Source: Anaerolineae bacterium
GTDB taxonomy: Bacteria > Chloroflexota > Anaerolineae > Aggregatilineales > Phototrophicaceae
Assembly (NCBI GenBank): GCA_022843745.1
Contig: JALHNB010000001.1
Span: 276,019 to 340,018 of the forward strand
DNA length: 64,000 bases
Direction: 5' to 3'
This document shows positions 25,840 to 33,667 of this stretch, piece after piece. The translations under genes and the position numbers were made by a program. Numbering within the stretch: position 1 is the first letter of the stretch; every line of letters starts with the position of its first letter. The notes under the pieces were generated by a model that saw only the letters and a program-made list of their open reading frames with translations, did not search any database and was not told where the DNA came from.

Positions 25840-26808
25840 ATGTTCAAAGATATTAGTCAGGTCACGCAAGCGCTCGGTGAGCAGCAGTATATCTCCACAG
25901 ACGAAATCTCAACCGTTATGTTCCTGGCCGAAAAACTGGAAAAACCTCTCCTCACTGAGGGGCCAGCCGGAGTCGGTAAAACCGAACTGGCAAAAGCCTG
26001 GGCAAGGGTTACGGGCAAGCGCCTCATTCGCCTGCAATGTTACGAGGGACTGGACGAAAGCAAAGCGCTGTATGAATGGGAATATGCCAAGCAGATGCTT
26101 TATACCCAGCTTTTGCGCGACAAACTCAGCGAAATTCTGGCGGCGGCGGGCAGCCTGAGTGAGGCCGCTGATAAACTGGCCTCGCAGGAAGATGTGTTTT
26201 TCTCAGATCGCTTTTTGCTGGCGCGTCCGCTGCTCCAGGCGATCACCTCTGATGAGCCAGTCGTGCTGCTGATCGACGAAATTGACCGCGCCGATGCTGA
26301 ATTTGAGGCGTTTTTGCTGGAAATTCTGAGCGATTTTCAGGTGTCTGTGCCGGAACTGGGGACGATTGTCGCCAAACATCGGCCTGTCGTCGTGCTGACC
26401 AGCAACAACACACGTGAACTTTCTGAGGCACTCAAACGCCGCTGCCTGTACCTGTTTATTGATTACCCCGATCATGACGCGGAATTGAATATCGTGCGGA
26501 TGCGCGTGCCGCAGTTAAAAGCGAAATTGGCGGAACAGGCCGTGAGTGTGGTGCAAAATCTGCGCCAGCTCGACCTGAAGAAAAACCCCAGCGTTTCGGA
26601 AACAATCGACTGGGCAAAGGCGCTGGTGATGCTCAACGCCGACAGCCTGGATAAGCCAACGCTGGAAACCACATTAACGGTGCTGCTCAAGCACGAAAGC
26701 GATGTACAAAAAGCGCGTCGTGCGTTGACGGGAGGCGGTGACAAAGACCATCCTCTCAATCGTCCGCCGCGCGGGTTTGGTCGCAAAGGTGGCGGTTGGC
26801 CGAATTAG
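25840..26808 (+). CDS. MoxR-type AAA+ ATPase
   Basis: A 322-residue ATPase. Walker A GPAGVGKT (41-48), Walker B VVLLIDEID (141-149), sensor 1 TSNN (187-190) and the ALKRRCLYLFIDYP region are typical of the MoxR/CoxD-like group, cytoplasmic chaperone ATPases that usually act with von Willebrand A domain proteins. ATG 25840 was chosen over an in-frame upstream codon inside uppS because GGGAG precedes it by about 11 bases and homologous N-termini begin near here. The tail is Gly/Arg/Pro-rich. No VWA gene follows; a strong bidirectional terminator ends the unit. Confidence 0.92.
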   Translation: MFKDISQVTQALGEQQYISTDEISTVMFLAEKLEKPLLTEGPAGVGKTELAKAWARVTGKRLIRLQCYEGLDESKALYEWEYAKQMLYTQLLRDKLSEILAAAGSLSEAADKLASQEDVFFSDRFLLARPLLQAITSDEPVVLLIDEIDRADAEFEAFLLEILSDFQVSVPELGTIVAKHRPVVVLTSNNTRELSEALKRRCLYLFIDYPDHDAELNIVRMRVPQLKAKLAEQAVSVVQNLRQLDLKKNPSVSETIDWAKALVMLNADSLDKPTLETTLTVLLKHESDVQKARRALTGGGDKDHPLNRPPRGFGRKGGGWPN

Positions 26809-26839
26809 GCAGATTATTGAACCAATCGCCACGATAAAT

Positions 26840-26859
26840 GGGCGCACAGCCGTGCGCCC
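26840..26859. repeat. REP-like palindrome
   Basis: GGGCGCAC - AGCC - GTGCGCCC (8-bp perfect arms) followed by CCTACAAA. Belongs to the group of TAGGGGCG/CGCCCCTA palindromes scattered through the window (compare 39943-39962). Confidence 0.75.
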
Positions 26860-26925
26860 CTACAAACGCGGTTCGTGATTACCGATTTGTTTGTGAAACA
26901 GATCAATAAAGCACTTTTGAGAATC

Positions 26926-26953
26926 AAAAGACGGGTACATCTGCCCGTCTTTT
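26926..26953. terminator. Bidirectional rho-independent terminator
   Basis: Perfect 10-bp arms AAAAGACGGG and CCCGTCTTTT around an 8-base loop, followed by more T residues on the plus strand. It lies between the convergent MoxR gene (plus) and the small membrane protein gene (minus), so it can terminate both. Confidence 0.9.
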
Positions 26954-27001
26954 TTATATCAAATAGGCTGTCAGCTAATCGCGGATGTGAATCGCGTTGA
27001 G

Positions 27002-27256
27002 CTAGTTGCCAAATGGCATTTTCTTGGTCAGGAAATATGAATAAGCGATGTAGGCTACAACACAAATAATCCCTACAACGATGGTAAACAGGACAGCAGT
27101 TCCCAGGAAATCGGTGACAGGCGGTACTGCTAATCCCGTATTGCGCAGAGATGCCACTGGTGCCAGCAGGCTGACCATAAATGTGACAACAACGACGACG
27201 ATCAACCCATAGCGGAACAAACGTAAACGAGCCGGAATATCGGATTGCTGAATCAT
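27002..27256 (-). CDS. Small two-helix membrane protein, unknown
   Basis: 84 residues from ATG 27256 (MIQQSDIPARLRLFRYG), preceded by GGGGG eight bases upstream; an ATG five codons earlier lacks such a site. Two hydrophobic helices are clear (GLIVVVVVTFMVSLLAP and GTAVLFTIVVGIICVVAYIA), with a short cytoplasmic basic tail KKMPFGN. No family recognised. It is monocistronic: terminators flank the region on both sides. Confidence 0.75.
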   Translation of the reverse strand: MIQQSDIPARLRLFRYGLIVVVVVTFMVSLLAPVASLRNTGLAVPPVTDFLGTAVLFTIVVGIICVVAYIAYSYFLTKKMPFGN

Positions 27257-27358
27257 ATTAAAAGCCCCCATATCTAAAGTTTGATACGCGATGTATCGTG
27301 CATTTTAAATTAATTTAAAGGCAGGTTTTTGAGAATGTCAATCACGAAAATATTAATT

Positions 27359-27394
27359 AAAGGCACAAGCCAGAATGACTCTGACCTGTGCCTT
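27359..27394 (-). terminator. Probable terminator of the patB-like gene
   Basis: Arms AAGGCACA and TGTGCCTT (8 bp perfect) 12 bases after the minus-strand stop at 27406; on the minus strand the hairpin is followed by TTAATTAATATTTT, a loose U-rich tail. Confidence 0.65.
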
Positions 27395-27405
27395 CATATG
27401 AGGAA

Positions 27406-28569
27406 CTAACCTATGCGGGATATCGCTTCGTGCATCCGGTCAAGTGCCTCGACCAGCACCGAGCGCGGACAGCCGTAATTCATACGGACAAACCCCTGAC
27501 ACCCCTGACCAAACCAACCACCCGTAACCGCGACACGCGCTTCTTGCGTGAAAAATTCGTGCGGCAGGCCGGGTAGACCCGCGTCGCAGCAGTCCAGCCA
27601 GCCCAGGTAAGTGCCTTCCTGGTGAGTGGTCAGGATGCGCGGGAAATTTTCCGCGACATAATTTTCGAGATAATCGCGATTCCCTTGCAGATATTTCAAC
27701 AGTTCATCCAGCCAGGGTTGGCCCTCACGATAAGCAGCCAAAGTCGCTGTAAAACCGAGCGAGCTGATGTGTACACCCATACCGCCGAAGATGTCGGTTA
27801 CTTTCTTGCGCAGTTCCGGGTTTTTCACAATCGCGAAGCCGAGACTCAGGCCGGGCAGATTGAAGGTTTTGCTGGCTGCCAACAGCGTGATCGTATTGTC
27901 TGCCACTTCAGTAGAGAGCGTTGCGGTGGGGATGTGCTGATAGCCGCTGTAAACCAGATCGGAATGAATCTCGTCAGAGCAGATGGTCACGTTATGGCGC
28001 AGGCAGATTTCGGCCATTTTTTCAAGTTCCCAGCGTTCCCAGACACGCCCAACCGGGTTATGAGGGCTGCACAGAAGGAACAGGCTCGTCTCTGGCGTGA
28101 TCGCGGCTTCAAACGCATCGAAGTCGATTTCGTAGCGAATTTTCCGGCCATCAACCACTTTGGTTAACTCTGCCACATCCATCGGGCGTTTGGCCTGATC
28201 CGCGCTCATCAAAAATGGGCCGTACACAGGCGTTTGAACAAGGATGCGATCTGTTGGCTCACCGATCCCTTTGCCAGCGATAAACAGGCCGTTGACCAGA
28301 TTCGGCAAAAAGACGATCTCCTCCGGCTCAACTTTCCAGTTGTAGCGATTCAAAAGACGCTCAGAAATCGCGTTTTTGAGTTCTTTACCCACGTCACCGT
28401 AGCCGAAAACCCCATGCTCGATGCGCTCGTGTAATGCCCGAATGACCGGCTCCGGCGAACGGAAGTCCATATCCGCGACCCACATTGGGATGATGTCTGG
28501 GTCGAACTGGCTCCATTTGATGCTGTCCGTGCCGCGTCGTTCGATGATTTCGTCAAAATTGATGGTCAT
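27406..28569 (-). CDS. MalY/PatB-family PLP-dependent cystathionine beta-lyase-like enzyme
   Basis: A 387-residue fold-type I aminotransferase-like enzyme. The N-terminal signature RRGTDSIKWSQFDPDIIPMW with VADMDF is diagnostic of the MalY/PatB group. PLP residues include SPHNPVGR (168-175), ICSDEIHSDLVY and the Schiff-base lysine in LLAASKTFNLPG (Lys234). Members cleave C-S bonds of cystathionine or cysteine conjugates and release a thiol. Gene position after recN and the HepT-like gene suggests the tail of a minus-strand transcript ended by the hairpin at 27359. Confidence 0.92.
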   Translation of the reverse strand: MTINFDEIIERRGTDSIKWSQFDPDIIPMWVADMDFRSPEPVIRALHERIEHGVFGYGDVGKELKNAISERLLNRYNWKVEPEEIVFLPNLVNGLFIAGKGIGEPTDRILVQTPVYGPFLMSADQAKRPMDVAELTKVVDGRKIRYEIDFDAFEAAITPETSLFLLCSPHNPVGRVWERWELEKMAEICLRHNVTICSDEIHSDLVYSGYQHIPTATLSTEVADNTITLLAASKTFNLPGLSLGFAIVKNPELRKKVTDIFGGMGVHISSLGFTATLAAYREGQPWLDELLKYLQGNRDYLENYVAENFPRILTTHQEGTYLGWLDCCDAGLPGLPHEFFTQEARVAVTGGWFGQGCQGFVRMNYGCPRSVLVEALDRMHEAISRIG

Positions 28570-28613
28570 GCTGTGTCCTTCTTACCTACAGAGTTTATAG
28601 ATTATCCACAGAG

Positions 28614-28961
28614 TTATAGATGATCTTCGGGTGGAATGATGGGTTCAAGTTGAGAGATTAACAGATCAACATCGTTTTCCATAATTTCGCGGACTCTCGA
28701 CCAATTTATCTGATCGTATTCTTCGATGACCTGATGACCTGTATCAATGAGAATATCCCAACGAACATCCGGGAGAGATGCCTTGCGTGTTTGTGATACC
28801 TTTTCAGCAGCATGACCCAATGCCTGGACGCAATAGCAGGTGGCTGATTGGCACAATTCATCTGCCATGAAATTGTCCCAGGTCAAATCTGCCGTAAAAT
28901 CTCTGATGTGACGTGCCGCGAGGAGCATATCCAATAAATAAGCGGCATCTCTCCAGGACAT
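28614..28961 (-). CDS. HepT/DUF86-like protein with degenerate catalytic motif
   Basis: A 115-residue all-helical protein; SWRDAAYLLDMLLAARHIRD and QALGHAAEKVSQ with VREIMENDVDLLISQLEPI match the DUF86 (HepT, minimal nucleotidyltransferase-associated toxin) layout. Active HepT RNases carry an R-x4-H-x-Y motif near the middle. At the aligned place this protein reads GHQVIEEY, keeping the Tyr but not the Arg or His. Its usual MntA antitoxin/AMPylase partner gene is absent: neighbours are recN 17 bases upstream and patB 44 bases downstream. It is probably an inactive or repurposed orphan; alignment by eye only. Confidence 0.7.
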   Translation of the reverse strand: MSWRDAAYLLDMLLAARHIRDFTADLTWDNFMADELCQSATCYCVQALGHAAEKVSQTRKASLPDVRWDILIDTGHQVIEEYDQINWSRVREIMENDVDLLISQLEPIIPPEDHL

Positions 28962-28978
28962 TTATAGGTTTTGGCTCT

Positions 28979-30757
28979 CTAAAGCAACTGTTTCTGGCTC
29001 GGCTTTTTTTTCGGCGGTGCGCCAGAATGCTTTTTTTCGTTTGCTTCGTTCAGAATATCACGCGCGGTCTGGCTGCCGCTGTCGCCTGTCGCGCCCAGCA
29101 TTTCCGCCAGTTCGGTCACGCGCTCCTCCGCTTCCAGCGTAACCACTTTCGTCGTGGCGCGTTTGGCGTTGACATCTTTCAACACTTTGAAATGCTGGTC
29201 GGCATAGCCCGCAAGCTGTGCCAGATGCGTAATCACCAGCACCTGATGGTTGAGCGACAGTGACCACAATTTCTCGCCGACAACGCCGCCGACACGCCCA
29301 CCGATGCCCTGGTCAATTTCGTCAAAAATCAGAGTCGGCGTATGATCGGCCTGTGAAAGCACCCGCTTGAGCGCCAGCATGATTCGCGCCGTTTCGCCGC
29401 CGGAAGCGACTTTTACTAATGGACGCAGCGGTTCGCCAGGATTCGCGCTCATCATAAATTCCACATGGTCGATGCCCATTTCGTTGAAGGCCAAGCGCTG
29501 ATCGCCGACGAAACAGCCATTTTTGTCGTTCTCATAGGTAATGGCGACTTCAAACTGGGTATGCTGCATTCGCAGGTCATCGAGTTCGGTAATCACGCCT
29601 TTGCTCAGGCGTTCGCCGAAGGTCTGGCGTACCTGGCTGATGCGCGAACCCATCTCTCCGATGTAATGCAGCAGTTTGTCTTCCTGAGCGCGGAGTTCTT
29701 CCAGGCGCTCATCGCTGTTTTCGATACTTTCAAGCTCGACGCGGGCTTTTTCGGCGTGTGCGATCACGTCTTCAAGGGATGGGCCGTAACGCTTGCGCAA
29801 GCGATTGATGACTTCCAGACGTTCTTCGACTTCGTTCAGGCGTTCCGGGTTATATTCGACGGATTGACCGTAGTCCTGAAGCGCGATCATGAGTTCCTGC
29901 GCCTGCTGGCTGATGGTATCGGCCAGATCGAAACTTTCCTTCAACGCCGAGTCGATATTAGAAAGTTTGCCGAGCAGCACCGTTACACGCATCAGTTGAT
30001 CGACGGCATTTAACTCACGTCCTGTGCTGTCATCGCCGCCCAGCAGCATCACCGCGTCCGAAAGCAGGGTCGCCAGTTGTTCACTGTTGGCGAGGCGTGT
30101 GCGCTCGGCGCGGAGTTCATCATCTTCGCCCGGTTGGAGCTTGGTCGCTTCGATTTCTTCGACTTCGGTGCGCAGGCGTTCCGCACGGCGTTTGAGCGCC
30201 GCTTCATCTTCAAGCAGACGGCTGATTTCGTGGCGCACGTTATATACACGATCAACCAGCGTCCCCATCGCCGCCCGCATTTCCATCAGGTCGGCATAGC
30301 GATCCAGCAAGTCGATGTGATGACCGGGCTTGAGCAGCGAAAGATGTTCGCTTTGCCCATGAACATCGACCAGCGTTTCGCCAAGCTCGCGCAGAACGTC
30401 GATATTGACGGTGACACCGTTGATTCGCGCTGTCGAGCGACCATTTTCGCGCACTTCCCGCGCCAGCGTAATGAAGCTGGGATTCTCGTCTTCGGGGAGT
30501 TCCTCGCGCTTGAGAAGGGTGGATACCGACATACGTGTCAGATCATTGAGCGCAAAAACGCCCTCAACGACGGATTTGTCCGATCCCGCACGGACAAACG
30601 CATTATCCGCTTTACCCCCTAAGAGGAGTTCGAGCGCGTCGATCATAATGGATTTACCCGCGCCAGTCTCGCCAGTAATCACATTAAACCCCGGCGAGAA
30701 TGTCAATTCCAGCGCGTCGATAATGGCAAAATTTCGGATGCGTAGCTCTTCAAGCAT
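28979..30757 (-). CDS. recN: DNA repair protein RecN
   Basis: A 592-residue SMC-like ATPase. Walker A is GETGAGKS (29-36); two coiled-coil arms (about 150-370) flank a central linker; the C-terminal ATPase half has VASGGETARIMLALKRVLSQ (signature) and PTLIFDEIDQGIGGRVG (Walker B). Length is close to the usual 550-570. RecN joins broken DNA ends in double-strand break repair. It sits downstream of nadK and a membrane protein gene; the nadK-recN neighbourhood is common among bacteria. The C-terminus has a Lys-rich tail (KKKPSQKQLL). Confidence 0.96.
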   Translation of the reverse strand: MLEELRIRNFAIIDALELTFSPGFNVITGETGAGKSIMIDALELLLGGKADNAFVRAGSDKSVVEGVFALNDLTRMSVSTLLKREELPEDENPSFITLAREVRENGRSTARINGVTVNIDVLRELGETLVDVHGQSEHLSLLKPGHHIDLLDRYADLMEMRAAMGTLVDRVYNVRHEISRLLEDEAALKRRAERLRTEVEEIEATKLQPGEDDELRAERTRLANSEQLATLLSDAVMLLGGDDSTGRELNAVDQLMRVTVLLGKLSNIDSALKESFDLADTISQQAQELMIALQDYGQSVEYNPERLNEVEERLEVINRLRKRYGPSLEDVIAHAEKARVELESIENSDERLEELRAQEDKLLHYIGEMGSRISQVRQTFGERLSKGVITELDDLRMQHTQFEVAITYENDKNGCFVGDQRLAFNEMGIDHVEFMMSANPGEPLRPLVKVASGGETARIMLALKRVLSQADHTPTLIFDEIDQGIGGRVGGVVGEKLWSLSLNHQVLVITHLAQLAGYADQHFKVLKDVNAKRATTKVVTLEAEERVTELAEMLGATGDSGSQTARDILNEANEKKHSGAPPKKKPSQKQLL

Positions 30758-30782
30758 GATACTTTATTCCTGAAAAGGCCGA

Positions 30783-31373
30783 CTAAATTTTCATTCGGAA
30801 ACGCCCATACACGGCGATAGCAATCATCGCGATAAACAAGATCAGACTGATGTCACTGAACACACTTGAAAACAGAACGTCAAGCGGCAGCGGGGGGACT
30901 TCTCGCCCAGGGGCTATATCGCTGATAATGCTCAGATACAGCGAATAAAACTGCACGAATGCCCCGATCAGGCCGCCAACGACAACACCTGCTACCGCGA
31001 CGATGTTTGACCTGCGCCCGCGCCGCCGCTGGGTTGCTCGCAGAGCCGCTTCGGCAACAAATCCACCGATAGGCAGCCCCAGTATGAGTATAAACAGGAG
31101 GGGAATGCGAATGCTGGAAATGATCGCCGCGCCGATCCCCGTCAATATAGCGCTGACGGCGAAAACGATCACGTAATCCCATTGCGAAGCGTTAAAAAAT
31201 TTGTCTTCGTGCTGGCGAACACATTGTTTGCAGCGATAGCCTACAGGCGTTTGGACAGCGCATTCGGGACACATATAACGTTCGCACTTGTTACAGCGCA
31301 GGCTGGTTTCACGGTCAGGATGGACGGCGCAGTAGGTCAATTCGTCGGCCATCACTGGATTTGGATTACTCAT
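30783..31373 (-). CDS. Zinc-finger membrane protein
   Basis: 196 residues. The N-terminus has a B-box-like zinc site: YCAVHPDRETSLRCNKCERY then MCPECAVQTPVGYRCKQC, with Cys/His pairs spaced for two zinc ions. It is followed by four hydrophobic segments (about 67-190). This arrangement of a cytoplasmic B-box/rhomboid-type zinc finger followed by helices is seen in actinobacterial and chloroflexal membrane proteins of unknown role. It starts 82 bases after nadK, across a three-copy repeat, and ends 25 bases before recN. Confidence 0.8.
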   Translation of the reverse strand: MSNPNPVMADELTYCAVHPDRETSLRCNKCERYMCPECAVQTPVGYRCKQCVRQHEDKFFNASQWDYVIVFAVSAILTGIGAAIISSIRIPLLFILILGLPIGGFVAEAALRATQRRRGRRSNIVAVAGVVVGGLIGAFVQFYSLYLSIISDIAPGREVPPLPLDVLFSSVFSDISLILFIAMIAIAVYGRFRMKI

Positions 31374-31382
31374 TACAACCTA

Positions 31383-31466
31383 TCCTCAAAATCTCAATCA
31401 CCTGAAAACTGATCCTCAAAAACCTCAATCACCTGAAAATTCAGCTTTAAAAATCTCAATCACTGG
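31383..31466. repeat. Three contiguous imperfect repeats of about 30 bp
   Basis: Units at 31383-31412, 31413-31443 and 31444-31466: TCCTCAAAATCTCAATCACC..., TCCTCAAAAACCTCAATCAC..., GCTTTAAAAATCTCAATCAC... The last unit overlaps the nadK stop codon. No spacers, so not CRISPR. Confidence 0.8.
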
Positions 31467-32355
31467 TCGATCTCGTTCGGGAGGGCAGCGAGATACGCGG
31501 CTCCAATCGGTCTAACAGCGAACGATAGAAATATTGGCGTTCACGCATTCGCACAAAACGGCTGACATATTCGCTGGCCTGTACGCGCACACGATCACCC
31601 GGTTGTAAATTTTCGATCAGGCGACCATCAACAGTCAGCACGATCTCGGTGCGCGTATCCGGCGCAGCCAGAATTTCAACCGTAGAGCCTTCAGACAGCA
31701 CAATCGGACGATCCATACTCAAATGTGGCGCGACAGGCACGATCAGAATATTGCGCAATTCCGGCGGCAAAATCGGCCCGCCAGCAGCCAGCGCATAAGC
31801 TGTCGAGCCAGTCGGCGTGGCGATAATGAGCGCGTCGGCGTTATAGGTCGTCGTCCAATCCTGGTCGATATACATTTCCAGCCGGACGATGCGCGTAATA
31901 ATACCCCGGCTGATCACCACGTCGTTGAGCGCGTCTTCGCTGGCGATAATCTCGTCGCCGCGCAGCACCAACGCCCGCACCATCATACGTTTTTCAATCC
32001 AGTATTGACCGCCTATCACCGCGTTTAAATAGGATTCCCAGGTATCTGGCGAATCGATTTCGGTCAAAAACCCTAACTGTCCCATATTGACTCCCAATAC
32101 CGGGACTTCATAAGGAGCGCAAACCCGTGCCGCACGCAGCATCGCGCCATCTCCGCCAATCGCGATCACCATATCCGAAGATTGGACGTGTTCCTGAACA
32201 TCTGCCTCAGTCCACGCGGTATTTAACCACGTATCAATACCACGATCTGAAAGTGTCGCAGCGATATTCTCAGCGACAGGTGCGGTTTGTGGGCGTAATG
32301 GGTGTCCGAGAATGCCGATGCGTTTCAGCTTTGTCAACCGTTTGCTCCTGAACAT
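31456..32355 (-). CDS. nadK: NAD kinase
   Basis: A 299-residue protein with the conserved GGDG loop (67-70, in DMVIAIGGDGAMLRAARVCA), GVNMGQLGFLTE, and the NADALIIATPTGSTAYALAA region followed by GGPILPP and PVAPHLSMDRPIVL. It phosphorylates NAD to NADP in the cytoplasm. Length and motifs are typical. It is divergent from ychF across a gap containing three 30-bp repeats, and leads a minus-strand run towards recN. The last codons overlap another repeat unit. Confidence 0.96.
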   Translation of the reverse strand: MFRSKRLTKLKRIGILGHPLRPQTAPVAENIAATLSDRGIDTWLNTAWTEADVQEHVQSSDMVIAIGGDGAMLRAARVCAPYEVPVLGVNMGQLGFLTEIDSPDTWESYLNAVIGGQYWIEKRMMVRALVLRGDEIIASEDALNDVVISRGIITRIVRLEMYIDQDWTTTYNADALIIATPTGSTAYALAAGGPILPPELRNILIVPVAPHLSMDRPIVLSEGSTVEILAAPDTRTEIVLTVDGRLIENLQPGDRVRVQASEYVSRFVRMRERQYFYRSLLDRLEPRISLPSRTRSTSD

Positions 32356-32369
32356 TCCCCATTATAATC

Positions 32370-32459
32370 CAGCGTTGGGATTGCGCCTACACAATATTGC
32401 GGCGTTCGGATTACACCGACACAATATTGCAGCATTCAAATTGCGTCCGCACATTTCTG
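32370..32459. repeat. Three exact-period 30-bp imperfect repeats in the nadK/ychF divergent gap
   Basis: Units at 32370-32399, 32400-32429 and 32430-32459, each starting C(A/G)GC(G/A)TT and containing CACAATATTG or CACATTTCTG at the end. Period is exactly 30. It starts 15 bases upstream of the nadK ATG, so it lies in the nadK leader or promoter. Confidence 0.85.
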
Positions 32460-32581
32460 TGACCCATAGGATAGCACAAAAGTTCTGTTTTGTCTGTGGG
32501 AGGTTGTGCCTACGCGCCGTGATGTTTTTTGTTTATACTAATCCTTTCATCAATCACTGAAGATAAACGAGAGAAAATACA

Positions 32582-33664
32582 ATGCGATTAGGCATTATTG
32601 GGCTGCCCAACAGTGGCAAGACGACGATTTTTAATGCGCTCACCCGCAGCAACCTGGAAACTGGCGCATCCTCCAGCGGGCGCTTTGAGGTACATACGGG
32701 CGTTGTCGGTGTTCCCGACCTGCGTATGGAAAAACTGATCGCGATGTATAAGCCGAAGAAGAAAACCTATACCCAGGTGACGTATGTCGATATTGGTGGG
32801 CTGGATAAAGGCGTGGGTGAAGGCGGGCTGAAAGGCCAGTTCCGCAACGAACTCGCGCAGCTTGATGGCTATCTGCACGTCGCGCGTCTTTTTGAAGATG
32901 ACACCGTTCCGCACCCGCAGATTACGATTGACCCGGCGCGCGATGTACAAATTCTCGACACCGAATTTTTGCTGACCGATCTGGTCGCGGTGGAAACACG
33001 GCTGGAAAAGCTGCGCAGCGAGATTCGCGTCAAGGGCAAAAATGTCGATAAAGCCGTTCCAGCGGAAGCTGAATTGCTGGAGCGTTTTAAGGCGCATCTC
33101 GAAGATGAAAAGCCGCTGCGTGATCTGGACGACATCAGCGAAGACGAATTGAGGACGATTCGCGGCTATGGTTTCCTCACGCTCAAGCCGACGCTGATCG
33201 TGCTGAACATGGGCGAGGAGGCCAAAGACCCTGCCAGCGTCATGAGCTACGATCACAAAAACAGCCGTATGGTCGCTATCCAGGGCAAGATTGAAGCTGA
33301 GATGGCGCAGCTTGAGCCGGAAGATGCTGAGATGTTTATGTCCGAGTATGGCATTACCGAACTCAGCGCGGCAAAAGTTATTCGACTATCGTATGAATTG
33401 ATGGCGATTCAATCGTTCTTTACCGTCGGTGAGGACGAAGTACGCGCATGGAGCATCCCTATCGGCGCGACAGCCCCGGAAGCCGCTGGCGCGATTCACA
33501 GCGATTTGCAAAAAGGCTTTATCCGCGCGGAAGTCATGGCTTACCAGGATTTGATTACAGGCGGCAGCGAAGCCGCGCTCAAGGCAACGGGTAAATTCCG
33601 GCTGGAAGGCAAGGATTACGTGGTCAAGGACGGGGACATCGTTCACATTCGCTTTAACATCTAA
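32582..33664 (+). CDS. ychF: YchF/OLA1-type ribosome-associated ATPase
   Basis: 360 residues, the usual YchF length. Obg-like N-terminal domain with P-loop GLPNSGKT (7-14) and TYVDIGGLDKGVGEGGL (G3 region); a helical coiled-coil insertion (about 135-205); a LIVLNMGEE motif in place of the NKxD of GTPases, typical of this ATP-preferring group; and the C-terminal TGS-like DUF933 domain ending LEGKDYVVKDGDIVHIRFNI. Ribosome-linked, cytoplasmic. A glycosyltransferase starts three bases after its stop. Confidence 0.95.
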   Translation: MRLGIIGLPNSGKTTIFNALTRSNLETGASSSGRFEVHTGVVGVPDLRMEKLIAMYKPKKKTYTQVTYVDIGGLDKGVGEGGLKGQFRNELAQLDGYLHVARLFEDDTVPHPQITIDPARDVQILDTEFLLTDLVAVETRLEKLRSEIRVKGKNVDKAVPAEAELLERFKAHLEDEKPLRDLDDISEDELRTIRGYGFLTLKPTLIVLNMGEEAKDPASVMSYDHKNSRMVAIQGKIEAEMAQLEPEDAEMFMSEYGITELSAAKVIRLSYELMAIQSFFTVGEDEVRAWSIPIGATAPEAAGAIHSDLQKGFIRAEVMAYQDLITGGSEAALKATGKFRLEGKDYVVKDGDIVHIRFNI

Positions 33665-33667
33665 TCG

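Noticed and set aside
27622-28167. 181-residue frame antisense to the PatB-like gene, and a similar one at 29465-30013 antisense to recN
   Set aside because: Both lie entirely within strongly supported enzymes on the other strand and show no domain.
31383-32459. CRISPR-like arrays of about 30-bp repeats
   Set aside because: The copies are contiguous and diverged with no unique spacers between them, and no cas genes are present.
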